DNA of 64,000 nt from Holtermannia corniformis (GCA_001599935.1 BCIJ01000015.1:114917-178916), one strand, 5' to 3'; positions 52,961 through 64,000 are shown, counted from the stretch's first letter. A program made the numbers and translations. The notes: generated by a model not told the origin, from the sequence alone.

Positions 52961-55901
52961 ATGGAGAAGACTGAACACGCACCGACGCTCGCGGCGCTGA
53001 AAACTGAATCGCACGCTTCAGCTCATGGCTCGGGAGATGCTGAAAAGGCGTACCCTATTGATAGAGGCCAGGAGGTCGTTGTCGGCGGGCTTGGTCAGTG
53101 AAATGCTGCTGTCGCTCAGACGGCTGGGCTGACATGACCTAGATCCTCATAACCCGGATGGTGCCGTCAGGCGAACGCTCAAGGGCAGACATCTGTCCAT
53201 GATTGCCCTCGGCGGCACGTTGGTACGCTGTCGTGCGCCCCTTGGCGAACGTCGTGCTGATGCGCTGTTTAGGGTACCGGTATCTTCCTGAGCAGTGGAA
53301 GTGCTCTGGCAAAGGGCGGGTCAGTCACACGACCCTGTCAACACACTCGCACTGACACGGAGTGCTAGACCGGTCGGCACATGGCTTGGCTACATTTTCA
53401 TGGGCACGGTAGTGTGAGTCGCTCGACTGGTATGGCCTGGGCGCTGACAGTACACAGGTACGCCATGATGGTCGCGCTCGGGGAAATGGCGACTCTTTTC
53501 CCCGTCGCTGGTACGTGACATGGCTCGTCGGACGCCATCGGCGCTGACAACGCACAGGTGGCTTCACCCATTACGCGACACGGTTCGTCGACCCGGCCAT
53601 GGGCTTTGCTTTGTGGGTCGCTCTCATGTAGTGTGAAACTGCGCTGACTGTTTGTAGGGGTACCAACTACTGGGTTCGTCAAGCCCAACTGGTTTCTTGC
53701 TTTCTGTTAACATCCCTCCTTCCAGTACTCGTGGGGAATCACTCTTGTACGTCCTTGTACCACCCGACAGCACTATCTGACACTTGTACAGCCCGTAGAG
53801 CTGACCGCATCGGCCATTGTCATCTCGTACTGGAACGACGTGAGCACCTCGCGATTCTGCCCTCCTCTCGGCTGAGCTTTCTCAGGTCATCCACCCGGCC
53901 GTCTGGATCACCATCCTCTTCGTCTTGATTGTCGCCGTGAATCTGGGGGGAGCAGGAATCTTTGGTGAAGCAGAGTTCTGGTTCTCTGTTCGTGCAGAGG
54001 TCATCGAGAGACGAGGCGAGCTGATACCGTCTCGCGCAGGCGTTGAAGATTGCCGCCATCGTCGGATTGATCATCCTTGGTATCATCTTGGATGCTGGAG
54101 GTGGCCCCAACGTACGTCCGCGTGCTATCCAGTCTCGTGATCAGTGCTGATAGCCATACTTAGAAAGACCCCATTGTATGTCCCGAACCTGTCATTCCCA
54201 CCGGGGCTGATCTCGGCTCAGGGCTTCCGATACTGGCGCAACCCAGGTCCCTTCAACCCCATCACCATCAACAACGGCGACGGGATCGTCGCAGGTGACT
54301 GGGGCAAGTTTCTTTCGTTCTGGAACGTCTTGTGAGTACAGCGCAGTCGACCAAAGTGAATTGACTGACGCGTGCCAGTGTGCAAGCTGCTGTACGTGTA
54401 GTATCCTTTCGACTCCGTATCGGCTAATTTATCGTGCTCAGTTCTCTTTCCTCGGTACCGAGATCGTTGCCTGCACTGCCGGTGAAGCCCGTGAGTATCA
54501 GGTGTTTCTAGCGGGCGCCGATACTGACGCGGTTCAGAAAACCCTCGCAAGAACGTGCCCAAGGCTATCAAGGCAGTCTTCTAGTGAGCACCCGTGTCGC
54601 CCTGCGCTGAGACCTGGCTAACGCTTCTCCAGCCGCATCCTGTTTTGTACGTGAAGCGCACAGGCCCCTTGCTCTACTGACCGTCATCAATCAGTCTATG
54701 TACTCGGCAGTGAGTCCACAATCATACGAACCACGCATACGACTAACTGGCTCAGTCTGGGTCATCTCGGTCCTCGTGCCCTCTGACAACGAGCGCTTGC
54801 TGAATGGCGGTGGCACTGCGACTGCATCACCCTTTGTCATCGCTATTGACACCGCGTGAGTCTTGTCACCTTGCCATGCTTTCGAGACTGACTTGGCTAG
54901 CGGCATCAAGGTCTTGCCTCACATCATCAACGCCGTCATCCTCATCGCTGCTTGGAGTGCTGGCAGTGAGTCGACAGGCGACTGCATTCGCTGTTACTGA
55001 CTTTGTAGACTCCGACCTGGTCAGCATGTTGCCCCGATTGCGGATCTACATAGCTGACACCTACAGTACGCCGCTTCGCGCACAATGTACGCCTTGGCTC
55101 TCGAGGGCAAGATGCCACGCATCTTCCGCCGCTGCACCAGGTCGGGCAACCCCATCGTCGCGGTCGGGGTTACAGCTCTGTTCGGCGTGTAGGTCATCGT
55201 GGAGCAGCAACCGCTGGCACGTACTGACGCCAATTAGATTCGCCTACATGAACACGGGTGGCGCCAAGGCCGAGGAGGCCTTCAATTGGTTGTTCAACAT
55301 CTCGTCCGTGACGGGCTTGATCGCCTGGCAGTGAGTAAACGCAGACGCCGTGTCGCGTAGGCTGACGCCGTCAAAGGATCATTCTCTTCTCATACCTGCG
55401 TTTCTAGTGAGAACTCTGATTGGACTGATGACGCCGTGCTGATATCCTACAGCTACGGTCTCAAGAAGCAAGGTATCTCGCGCGATGAGTTTGCGTACAA
55501 GGCCCCTTTCCAGCCCTACCTCTCGTGGTTCGGCGTATGTGGACGTCACCAGTCAACTTCCGGCTCCTGACCATATACAGCTCGTGTTCATCACCCTGAT
55601 CGTGCTGTTCAACGGGTTCCCAGTCTTCCTCACCGGCAACTGGGACACCAGCACCTTTATCGCCGCCTACATCTGTCAGTCTTTCGACCACCCACAGGCT
55701 GTGCTGACAATCCCAGCGATCCCCATTTTCGCCTTGTTCTTCTTCGGCTGGAAGATGTGGCACAAGACGACGTGGGTCACACTCGAGGCCATGGACTTCC
55801 ATACAGGCCGCCAGGCGCTCGACGACATCCAGGAAGAGGAGGAGCGACTCGAGGCCGAGAAGACGGGTTTCATCCACCGTCTGAGCAACAAGATCTTCTG
55901 A
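52961..55901 (+). CDS. Amino-acid permease, yeast AAT family
   Basis: The ATG at 52961 (MEKTEHAPTLAALK) leads to RRTLKGRHLSMIALGGTLGT, then GIFLSS after splicing at ~53,225/53,270. This is the signature of the YAT/AAT amino-acid-polyamine transporters. Membrane segments follow in order: VYAMMVALGEMATLFPVAGG, TNYWYSWGITLPVELTA, ALKIAAIVGLIILGIIL, FRYWRNPGPF, SFLGTEIVACTAGEA and NPRKNVPKAI. The C-terminus is cytosolic and acidic (DDIQEEEERLEAEK). The protein imports amino acids with protons at the plasma membrane; specificity is unknown. The gene is split into many small exons (roughly fifteen), so individual boundaries are approximate. Confidence 0.9.
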
Positions 55902-56160
55902 GCCCGTGCCACGTCGTCTGTTGCGTCTGCCTGAGTGCTCGTCCATTGTTACAATATGCATGCATACCCATATCTCTACGTGGGAGAGTCATGCAGCCAG
56001 GACTCTGGGAAACCTCGGACGCCGCCGACAACGGGCTTTTCACTGCGTGTTCGGGCGTAGACATGCTCGCCGGCCCGCTGCTTCTTCTTCCTTTGCCGAG
56101 CAAGTAGGTGACGTGGGTCCAGGGGTAGATCAGGAAGAATGACCGAGGTGTCCTGATACG

Positions 56161-56837
56161 TCAGCGTCGTTGATAGCCGCGGTCGTAACTCACGTTGGCA
56201 GCTGCGACCAGTTTGGTCAGAGTATCGCTCAACGCTTTGCGGTTCATCCGGCCCTCCTTGTACCGATCCTCTGAAAACTTGACCCAGCCCTGACTCTTCT
56301 CGTCCTCTTGGAGCTCGTCTCGTCCTGGACGCCCTGGACTCCATCGTACGCCGGCCAGAAGCTTGAAGCGCTTGATAGCCTCGTCCGTGTGCAGTGGCAG
56401 CGAAGACACGGGCGCGACCAAGGTCCGTTTGTGCAGCAGGTCGGATGCAGGGTTGGTAGGGTCTGAAGCAAGATCGAGGGATTGAGTGATTTCAATAGCT
56501 GCAGTGGGCCGCTTGAAAGGCTTTGCTTGCGCTGACAGGGTTGTCAGCTCGTGCACAACAGTCAAGCAAGGCACGTACAGAGCAGCGCGTGCTTGTCCGC
56601 AGCGACTTTGTCAATCAGGATTTTGGTCTCCTCGAGCTTCATGAGCCGTAGGTGACCTAGGGAAGTGGTATCATCGAATTGAAACTGCTCCATTTCAAGA
56701 ATGTCGAATGGATCATTGGACTTGGGACGGTTCGAGGGGGGCGGTGGAAAAGAGACGGAAGAGGAGGCGTGAAGTGATCGTCGGCACGGAACGACAGCCT
56801 GTCTGAGGCAGCGAGTAAGAGTAGGACGCCCAGACAT
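56161..56837 (-). CDS. RSM24: Mitochondrial small-subunit ribosomal protein mS35
   Basis: The start MSGRPTLTRCLRQAVVPCRR (56837) is a mitochondrial presequence. After one intron (~56,575-56,530) the protein contains HKRTLVAPVSSLPLHTDEAI, KRFKLLAGVRWSP and the C-terminal block GWVKFSEDRYKEGRMNRKAL followed by SDTLTKLVAAAN. This matches the MRP-S28/mS35 domain (Rsm24 in yeast). It is a structural part of the mitoribosome small subunit. It is convergent with the permease across ~260 bp. Confidence 0.85.
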
Positions 56838-56976
56838 GGTCGTAGTGTCGTTGCTAATTGGTACAAGTTGCCGTCAAAGCAGGACTTGAGTGCAAAGATC
56901 TCGTGATCCGCGGAAATTGCGCACAGACGGTGTCGCGTTGACATGCCATGACTGCCTATGCCAGCTCGCACTGCCT

Positions 56977-58256
56977 CTACATGCTCTCTATCTCCCCGCA
57001 TAACAAGCCTTCGGCCTGCTGACGTAGTTGAAGACAATTGAACTGCAGCATAAGGATGGTGACGCTCCCAATCTTCGACGCAACGACCGCCGCCTGCAAA
57101 CGTCAACACTGATCTGATTTCACTCAACGCGACTCACCCGTTCATCGAGGGCCTCAAAGTTGCCTCTCTCTGAAAAGTCCACGCAGACGGCTCCCGGCTT
57201 GACGGCCATGGTGGGGACTTTGAAGCGATCGCCCGGGACGCCCGAGATGATGACATCGCTGGACGCCACGCACTGCATAAGCTCCGGCCCCTCGAAGCTT
57301 TGAACGCAGTAGCTGCGCTGACCCGTATGGCGCTGATACGTATGAGACGAGAATGCGTCGAGCGAGTGGACGAGTGCGCCCTCGTTTGCCAGCATGGCGG
57401 CAAGTGGTCGGCCGACAACCTCGGATCTAGTCGTGCGTGAGCCGGAGCGCTGGGGTTATCAAGCGACGAACCGGTTGACAACAGTGACAGTTTTACCTTC
57501 CAGACGGGCGCCGGGTGTAGCAGAGAGATCGTATACACTCTCCAGCGACTCGAGCACCCGCACGATGGCCAATGGGGTACAGGGATACGTTGGCAGGTCT
57601 GCAGCGGCGAGCGCGAGCGAGTTGGTGACGGATGGCGGCGCTGACAGATAGGATCTCGCAAGGTTCGCCTCGGTCAAGCCCTCGACGTCGATGCGGGGCG
57701 AGATCATTTGACGAAGGACGGCGTCGCGCTCGACATCAAAAATGGGAAAGTAAATGATCAAGCCGTCGACGTTGCAGTCATCGTTGGCAGCTGCGATGGC
57801 TTGCGCAACAGCAACAAAGTGCTTGTCACCGTCGATCGGTACAGCTATCCGCCGCTGCTCGAATTCGACGCCGACGCTGGTACAAGCGCGGCCCGTCATG
57901 GACGCGTACATTTCGCAGCCTGTATCCGCGGTAGCGAGGAGCCCGACCAAGCGCAGTGGCCGATCAAGTTTGCCCAACGTTTCCACGAGCTTGGCACGCA
58001 GCGGTCTGGTGACGCTAGCAGGCTTGAGGTGGATGCATGGCTGTGATGCCGGGGGTGTGATGGCGATGGAGTGAGTGATAGGTGTAACCCGCTGGCTACA
58101 GTCTTGACAGATGTCGAGTGAGCTGGGAAGACCGAGCTCAACAGACAGCTTGCGAGGTGGCGTCTCGATGCCGACAAGAGTTGTGGAGGACGATGAGCGC
58201 GAGAGCATCATCTGTTGGGAGAGCGTCAAGCCGAGGGTAGCTTCCGTGATCGACAT
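56977..58256 (-). CDS. MTD1: NAD-dependent 5,10-methylene-THF dehydrogenase
   Basis: This cytosolic enzyme oxidises methylene-THF to methenyl-THF. An N-terminal Ser-rich extension of ~90 residues precedes the catalytic domain (LVGLLATADTGCEMYASMTG, DGLIIYFPIF). The NAD domain shows CTPLAIVRVLESL and GKTVTVVNRSEVVGRPLAAM across an intron. DVIISGVPGDRFKVP, VCVDFSERGNFEA and the last exon's KIGSVTILMLQFN complete the MTD1 signature. The TAG is at 56977-56979. Together with MTHFR at 30 kb, two steps of the same folate pool are encoded in this window, though not adjacent. Confidence 0.9.
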
Positions 58257-58480
58257 GTCGTGTAGCGCGGGATAGGGTCACGGCGTTTAACCGAAAACGA
58301 CAAAGGGCAGAGTCAAAAGGAATGCGATGCGATAAAGGAGTGTTCTGCCGAAGCAAATCGCTAAAGTGCGTGTTGTGAAAGGACGAAGCCAGCTTGGGAG
58401 ATTTGAGACGCGTCCTGGAGCTCCTTATAGTCAAGTGACCCGTGGCGCGGGCTCGTTCACGATCCGTGTTTGTTTGAGGC

Positions 58481-59997
58481 TCAGATTCGCATAAGATCCG
58501 ACACCAGATCAATTACGCCCTCGCTATACGCCGCGCCATTGTGCCCGCCCGCCGAGCCTTTCCACCATAACAGAGGCGCACCACCGGCGAGAGTGCTACG
58601 GTAGAGTGTGCCCCAACCGTGATGATGGGAGATTTTGGACGGGGCGTTGCTTGCCAGAGATCCAAAGAGCGTTGCAGAGTGGATGGCGGGGATGTCGATG
58701 TCGTCGGTAGTATGCACAAGCAGCGTCGGGACGCGACACACCTGGGTGTCAGTTAGCGTGAGTATCTCCCGGCGCACTTACATCGAGAGCCTGACGAGAG
58801 TCGAAGCGATCCTGCAAAAAGTGCAGGAGATGGCCTGAGGCTGGTGAGCCGCGTACTTTGACGAGGTCCAAACTTGCCGTGAAGGCCGGGCATGAGGCGC
58901 AGCGGACCCAACAGAGGCACAACAGTGAACAAGCGGTATCTGGGCCATCAGTCGAGCAACGAACATCAGCCATTATCACTCACGTCGCCAGCAGGTCGGG
59001 TATAGACGTAAAGGGAGCAAGTAGTATCAATACTCGCGGATTGACGCCTGGATTATTAACATCGTTCCGCACCCAAAGCAGGGCTCAGGAGCTTACCGTC
59101 CCGTGCTAGATTCATCAGAAGCTGTGCAGCAACTCCAGTACCGAGACTGTGCCCCACGATCCCTATCAAGTCATGTGGAGATGCCGAAACGCCGATCCTG
59201 ACGCTCGCTCGGTGGATCTTGGCAGCCGTATCGTCCCAAATGGCCCGGGCGTCTATCAGCAGACCCTGTTCTGTCGGCGATCCAGTCGAGTCGGCAAATC
59301 CTCGGTAGTCGGGGACAATCACATTGCTGCGGTAGCAATCAGCGTGCATCGCAAGGCGTTCGAAGAGGACACCTACCAGTTCAGTCTGATCGAGAGTGCT
59401 GACGCCAGTCGCACTCGGTCTGGCATGGCCCTTGTTGCCGCCTAGTAGGGACAGGACACAGTCAGCCAGCCCCTTGGCTTACTATACGGCATACATTACC
59501 ATGGAAGTAGATGACAGTCGGTCGATCTAGCAACGCGTCTTCAAAGTCTTCCTGCGAGAAGGGATGTGCCGGCGGAAAGGCCGACTTTTCGCGATACCAT
59601 TGATGCGGTCTAGCCCACGTCGGTAATCTGAAACACGGTGGAGGTGCGTACTGACAGGATATGCCAGACTCCGAGCGAAGCACCGTCTGGCGTCTTGACT
59701 CGGTAATTGCGCACCTTGAAAGCTGTCGAACTTGGTCAGGAGTCTTTGGCACGGACAAAGAGCACGTACGAGCAAAGCCATACTTTGCTGGGTTATCATA
59801 ATTGGCCCACAGCGGCCATCGGATCATGTGCAAATAGATCAGTCTAGTCCATGCATCAGCACGGGCAAACTGTATCGTCTCGAGGTGTCAACGCACTGCC
59901 GTTGACACCATGGGATCAGTAGTAGTCCCAGAAAGCTCAGATAGGTCAGTAGCGAGTAGCCTGCGATCCTCAAGAGCCCTGTGAAGATGACAGGCAT
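58481..59997 (-). CDS. ABHD12/BEM46-like serine hydrolase, membrane-anchored
   Basis: The ATG at 59997 gives MPVIFTGLLRIAGYSLLTYL with a hydrophobic anchor. RLIYLHMIRWPLWANYDNP and RVKTPDGASLGVWHIL follow. The hydrolase core has PTVIYFHGNGG (oxyanion loop), VIVPDYRGFADSTG and the nucleophile elbow GHSLGTG. VHTTDDIDIPAIHS supplies the acid region (DD) and SAGGHNG the catalytic His. ABHD12-type enzymes cleave (lyso)phospholipids or acyl thioesters. Two junctions are unclear: one after the anchor (~59,890) and one at ~58,860, where only a very short intron (~28 nt) restores the frame. The gene may carry a sequence error or truly tiny introns. Confidence 0.78.
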
Positions 59998-60112
59998 GGC
60001 TGTACGAGTTGCAAACCAAGGACCACCATGGTGGAATGATGGAGGGCCCCGCAGTCTGTTGAGGACCTACATCAGCCCCGCTGCGGTCCTTTTGTACGAT
60101 CATACATCCACC

Positions 60113-60582
60113 ATGGCACCCATCACCCACATCGGTGAGGCCGTGTGACCCCGCCGGACAGCCCTGAGCTCATCCGGCAGTCTCGTTCAAGCTCAAGGCA
60201 TCCTTGCCCACCTCGACCATGCAGGAGCTATACGACCAATTCCTAGCACTGGCAAACAAATGCGTGCGCGAGGGCACACAGACGCCGTATATCGTCAACT
60301 TGCGAGGTGGGAAACAGATCAGTCCCGAGGGGATGCACAAGGATATGGAGTATGTGTTTGTGATGGACTTTGAGGTCGGTCTCTGTGCCCGATCAGTGAG
60401 GGTGCTGATGTAGACAGACGCCAGAGGACCACGAGTACTATCTATGGAAAGACCCGGCGCACGAGGCATTCAAGGTATGATACTCACCTTGCGAACTCTC
60501 AAACTGACCACCATGGCAGCAATTCGTCGGCAAGATTGTCGATGACGCCGTCGTGCTCGATTTCGTTGCCGGAGAGCTTTGA
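60113..60582 (+). CDS. Stress-responsive A/B barrel (Dabb) domain protein
   Basis: Exon 1 (MAPITHI, from 60113) joins to VSFKLKASLPTSTMQELYDQ. Further parts read TPYIVNLRGGKQISPEGMHK, YVFVMDFE, HEYYLWKDPAHEAFK and VVLDFVAGEL, ending at 60582. This is a complete dimeric alpha-beta barrel of the PF07876 type: N-terminal strand with His, 'G...SPEG' turn, and 'Y..DPAH..F' helix. Members are small stress proteins or cyclases; no reaction can be assigned. It is divergent from the hydrolase (115 bp between ATGs). Confidence 0.83.
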
Positions 60583-60663
60583 GTCATCACAATGTCATCA
60601 CAAGGGTCACTATATCGTGTATCTGCCGTTGCATCCTGTCCGTGCGATACGATACGATGTCGC

Positions 60664-61676
60664 TCACTTGCTGCCAAACCACCCCTTCTTGGCCGGTGCA
60701 CCGGCTTCGACCTCGGACATGCCTTTGCCAGGCCCAAACTCGGCTTGGACTTGTGCTGAAGGCACTTGCTGGCCGTCTACGACATGTGTCGATCCAGAGG
60801 CCGGAGCGCCGCCATAAGCTTTGGCGGGTCTGGCGGGTAAAGCTGGTGCAACAGTAGAAGCTGCGGTCGGAGTGTAGTTGCCAGTCGAGTGCTGGGTCTG
60901 GGTTGTGCCTTGCTGAGCTAGGTATTCGGCTCCACGGATGGTCAGGAACTCCTCGAGCCTGATGGTTGTCAGTCTCCGCATCACAAGTGCATCCAGCCAT
61001 GACATACAGGTTGGCATTGCGCGAGTTGGCTTTCCAAACAGCCAAAGCCACATCACCGACCAAAGGGATGAATCTGAATGCGTAAATAGGCGACCATACG
61101 AGCGAACGCAGCAACCTACCCGACGCCCGCCGACACCGCATTGTTGATGTACATCCTCTGCAGCAGCCAGTCTGGGATGTCGAGCCGCTTGCTAGGCTTG
61201 ACGATCATATTGTAGTTGAGAGCCGCGTCGGTAAGATCACCGACGACGGGGATGAAGCCTAGCAAAGGCACAATGAGCACCACTCGGCGACTGCGTGAAG
61301 CTACCGCACGGACCGATGAAGAACGTCCATCCGACTCTGAACCCGCACAGTGAGACACCCTTGTCGAGATAGTGCGCCCTCTTGCGGATCTTGATCAACG
61401 CCTTTTCGTCCCGCTTCGACAGCCCAGGTGGGACAGGTCGCTAACGGTCGTACACGCATCAGCACAGACGCGGAACCGCGATCTCTTCCGTTCGAGGCGT
61501 ACCTTTCGTCGCTTCTGCTTGCCTCTCTCGTCCGTCTCAATGATATAGTGCGGGTCTGCAGGCTCATATTGCGCTACCCGGGTCGAGAGAAGTTTCTGCG
61601 CGTCGCGAGATCAGCTTCAAACGTACTGCGACGGCTCAACACGGACCTTTGCTGCCTTTGCTGCAAGAGCTGACAT
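60664..61676 (-). CDS. DUF4112 membrane protein
   Basis: The start MSALAAKAAK (61676) is followed by EPADPHYIIETDERGKQKRR, RPVPPGLSKRDEKALIKIRK and RAHYLDKGVSLCGFRVGWT. Two similar hydrophobic turns, GFIPVVGDLTDAALN and GFIPLVGDVALAVWKANSRN, flank the helix ending MYINNAVSAGVG. This repeated IP.VGD pattern defines DUF4112 (PF13430). The C-terminal ~90 residues after LEEFLTIRGAEYL are Gln/Thr/Pro/Ala-rich and end in KKGWFGSK. Fungal members are small membrane-associated proteins of unknown role. It is convergent with the Dabb gene (81 bp). Confidence 0.8.
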
Positions 61677-62003
61677 GGTGTGTGGTCAATCTTCGTGTAG
61701 AGACGGTCTTGAGCTGGTCAGGGTTCGAGCGTTGGAGGTGATAACGAGGGGCGATGAGGCTGGCTAGAGCACACGGGTCAACATCAAAGTCGGTGGCAAA
61801 CACCAATGACGTAACAATCGACGATGAAACTCCGTCAACGAGCGTGGCGGCGCAGTGTGTTGTAACAGGAGCATCGCATCTCATTCACATTCGAGCTCAT
61901 CAAGGGACTGATAGGGCACATTCACCAGATATACCACGCCGGTGTCCATGAACTTAATGAGGGGAATGGTCGATATAGGCGGAGTCACGGCCGAATGGGC
62001 GCT
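61677..62003. other. Short intergenic region
   Basis: These 327 bp lie upstream of the DUF4112 gene and downstream of the unknown gene at 62.0-62.7 kb. They contain a moderately AT-richer stretch but no recognisable element. Confidence 0.35.
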
Positions 62004-62702
62004 TCACGGCGAGACGGGCGCTTCATCGTCAACAACAGTTGTAGCGGAGCGAGATCTGGCAGCTTGTCACGAATCTCAAGACCATACAGAGCACTCACGC
62101 TTCTTGCTCCCAGCGATGTCGTTCTCCTTACCAGGCCACGCCGCGTAATCATTCTTTCGGCCTCTGTCGCACGGCCGGCATGCGTGGCGTCTCAAAGTGC
62201 AGCGCGTCACTGTGGTAACGGACACGATCCGATGGATAGACGTCGCAGTGGCACTGGATGTGATCGGTCAGCACACGATCATGGCTACAACCAACTCACG
62301 GACCTCGACGTGTCCAGTTGAGCCCTGCAGCTCCACCGTCCACCAATGACGACGCTTCCACTCATCCCTCAGCTGGTCCACCTTGACCTTGAGCCACTGC
62401 CTAGAATACGTCGCGTGCTGCTTTGGCGCGTACTCGAGCACGAATGCAGGGCGGTACGTGGGTTCCCTCAAGTTTTTGCCGGTCGACGCGAAGAAACCGC
62501 AGGGGTCGAGACCTGGAGTGGACGACGGAGGAGGCTTGACTGTCAGACATGGACGTCCGTAGAGGGATCCACTCGATTGGATCTCCTCGGGCTTCGGGTA
62601 CTCCCATGAGAGCTTTGTGGAGACAGGTTTGAAAGCAGGGGCGTCGTCGTCTTCATCATAGTCTGCCAGGCCCCCAGCGTAAGCATGGTGAACCGAGGAC
62701 AT
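62004..62702 (-). CDS. Unknown protein with C-terminal WPGKxxDIAGSK motif
   Basis: No known family. The start MSSVHHAYAGGLADYDEDDD (62702) is followed by acidic and Pro-rich sequence, FFASTGKNLREPTYRPAFVL and a Trp/Arg/Lys-rich helix (LRDEWKRRHWWTVELQ). Splicing at HVE|CHCDVY and then SDR|RKNDY gives a tail NDYAAWPGKENDIAGSKK. One more intron leads to an acidic end (VVDDEAPVSP) at 62004. The WPGK..DIAGSK block recurs at the same relative place in the next gene (63.0-63.7 kb). The last two introns are tentative. It has no signal peptide and no membrane segment. Confidence 0.5.
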
Positions 62703-63048
62703 CTCGTAGGAATTGAGGCACACATGTTCGGCTGAGTACGACAAGCCAGCCAGTCTCTTCAGATGCGGCGACGTCGCAGATCAGAGAGCGCGTGAGTAAC
62801 TTGAGGCGGATGGCTGTCGAACGATGCAAAAAGGGCACGGCGTCCGTGCGCGATCACCCCGCGCCAGTCAGTGGTCAATCGCTGTCAGGCCGCACGCTGG
62901 GCTCGCTGACGACCAGCGGTCTGCTCACCTGCTGCCTGTGCTGTGTACGCCACACCCACAGGTCTTAGCCGGCATTGACATCTACGGGGCAATGTACATC
63001 GGGAGAAAGAAAAAGGGTTATACACAAACACTCGCTGTCGTCCGAGGT

Positions 63049-63671
63049 CTAGTCTGACTGAGCCAGAGGCTCCTTCCCGTCTGGACTCTCCGATCCGTCT
63101 TTAGACTTGCTTTCAGCCTCGATAGGAGCTGCAGCATGGTCAGTTTGGTCAGAAGTGATCATCAGAGGTCGGACGTACCCTGCTTGCTGCCGGCAATGTC
63201 CTGTGCTTTACCAGGCCAGTTGGACGGGTCGGGGTAATCGTCAGTCTCCCTGTCGTGGATGACAAACAGCTCGTCGTAGCGCGGCATATAACCGTGAAAG
63301 AGGTTGTCGAGCCTCAACAGCTTGTCGGTTGGGATCGCGCCGAGGTTGATCGTGTCGGGCTTCTTGCGGATCGATGGCGGTAGCGCAGACTCGGCTTCCG
63401 GACACTCGAAGACGGTCGGCAGGGCCAGGGCCCCTTTGTGCATGGACCATAGGTTGCCGTACTGGGACATGTGGATCGGTTTGGCTGTGTTGTAGCTGTC
63501 GTCGAAGGTGTTCATACATCGCCCATCGGCTTCAGCCTCAGCGACTCGATCGAGAAAACCACAGAACATGTCTGCTCCAGTAGTAAGAAAGGCTCGTATG
63601 TGGTCTAGGCGGCGGTACTGACTGTACTCTTCCTTGGCCTGTTCACGAGTAAGTGTTGCGTTGTTGGCCAT
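63049..63671 (-). CDS. Unknown protein with WPGKxxDIAGSK motif, neighbour paralogue-like
   Basis: The start MANNATLTREQAKEEYSQYR (63671) opens a long exon ending SNWPGKAQDIAGSK. An intron at ~63,175-63,128 (GTACG...CTGACC...CAG) joins it to APIEAESKSKDGSESP and a TAG at 63049. It is soluble and charged; HMSQYGNLWSMHKGALALP and LFHGYMPRYDELFVIHDRET are the most structured parts. It belongs to no family I recognise. The C-terminal motif is shared with the gene just downstream on the same strand, but the N-terminal parts do not align by eye. Confidence 0.6.
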
Positions 63672-64000
63672 GCTCAGAACCTACCTCCCGTTCCCATCGC
63701 CAGTCAGCTTCATCTTGGGTATGATAGCGGATTGTTGTACTTGGTGGAGTACCGATATCGCAGTGGCACTTGATCAAGCAAGAATCAGCTTGCAGCACGA
63801 CTTCGACCGCATCTAGCGGTGCGTGCGCACGGACCTCTTCCAATTCTATTTTGTTGGATTACGCCACTCCAGCCATCAGGGCGGACGACGCGGCGGGCGA
63901 CGCCGCATCTGGCGAACACTACATCCGGCGCGGATGTAGCCAAGACAAGTCTGGCGCGCAGAGGATGTAGGCAAGGCGCCGAGGATGCGACGCATCCGGC
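63672..64000. other. Right-edge interval with short GC-rich repeated words
   Basis: This is the upstream region of the unknown gene at 63.0-63.7 kb. From ~63,880 the words GCATC/GATGC, CGGATGTAG and GGATGTAG recur (63,930-64,000), including a small inverted repeat GGATGCGACGCATCC at the very end. It may be the edge of a longer repeat cut by the window. Confidence 0.4.

Noticed and set aside
63880..64000. CRISPR-like or transposon terminal repeat at the right edge
   Set aside because: The repeated words are short, irregularly spaced and cut by the window end; a fungal nuclear setting makes CRISPR implausible.

Overview
This is a stretch of a compact, intron-rich fungal nuclear genome, almost certainly a basidiomycete. 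Most genes carry several introns of about 40-55 nt with GTNNG donors and a CTGAC/CTAAC branch motif 8-20 nt before a YAG acceptor. The content fits a basidiomycete: a CYP63-like P450, a fungal DH-BAR RhoGEF, MDM10, BIG1/VOA1, a 21 kDa complex I subunit and DUF4112. The small genes, short intergenic spaces and tiny introns suggest Pucciniomycotina (a Mixia-like yeast is possible), but that is inference. For the genes given with exon lists I rebuilt the models by hand; where I summed the exons the CDS was an exact multiple of three with family motifs restored across junctions.

Layout. 1-1.8 kb: tail of an ABM-fold monooxygenase, then a gene-poor stretch holding two diverged copies of an unknown small ORF. 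1.8-5.9 kb: CYP63-like P450 and a PIG3-type quinone oxidoreductase, divergent from a shared 346 bp promoter. 6-8.3 kb: actin capping protein beta and the exosome cofactor LRP1/C1D. 8.5-12 kb: BIG1/VOA1-like gene, split by a 2.4 kb intron. 12-17 kb: large FUSC/BRE4-type membrane transporter. 17-22.2 kb: two divergent type II Golgi-type glycosyltransferases (O-FucT-like and GT32-like). 22-24.6 kb: RraA-like enzyme and a GPI-anchored fasciclin protein. 25-33.9 kb: POLD3/CDC27, an unknown ubiquitin-like-fold protein, MTHFR, the spliceosomal CCDC12/Cwf18 and a complex I subunit. 34-41 kb: a small secreted GPI-type protein, mitochondrial bL36, an SCI1-like RS protein, a membrane PDI, and MDM10. 41.7-47 kb: DH-BAR-SH3 RhoGEF. 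47-50.5 kb: ATP synthase subunit g (ATP20), split by a 1.8 kb intron, and PHO88/SND3. 51.5-56 kb: SKG6-like single-pass protein and an amino-acid permease. 56-60 kb: mitoribosomal mS35, MTD1 and an ABHD12-like hydrolase. 60-64 kb: Dabb protein, DUF4112 protein and two unknown genes that share a C-terminal motif.

Most genes are housekeeping: one-carbon folate metabolism (MTHFR, MTD1), mitochondrial function (ATP20, complex I 21 kDa, bL36m, mS35, MDM10) and the ER/secretory pathway (PHO88/SND3, PDI, BIG1, glycosyltransferases). I found no operon, CRISPR, rRNA or convincing tRNA. The most unusual signals are structural: two giant canonical introns in a genome of ~45 nt introns, coding microexons of 6 and 10 nt, several in-frame stop-free 45 nt introns, and a duplicated, decaying unknown ORF near the left edge.
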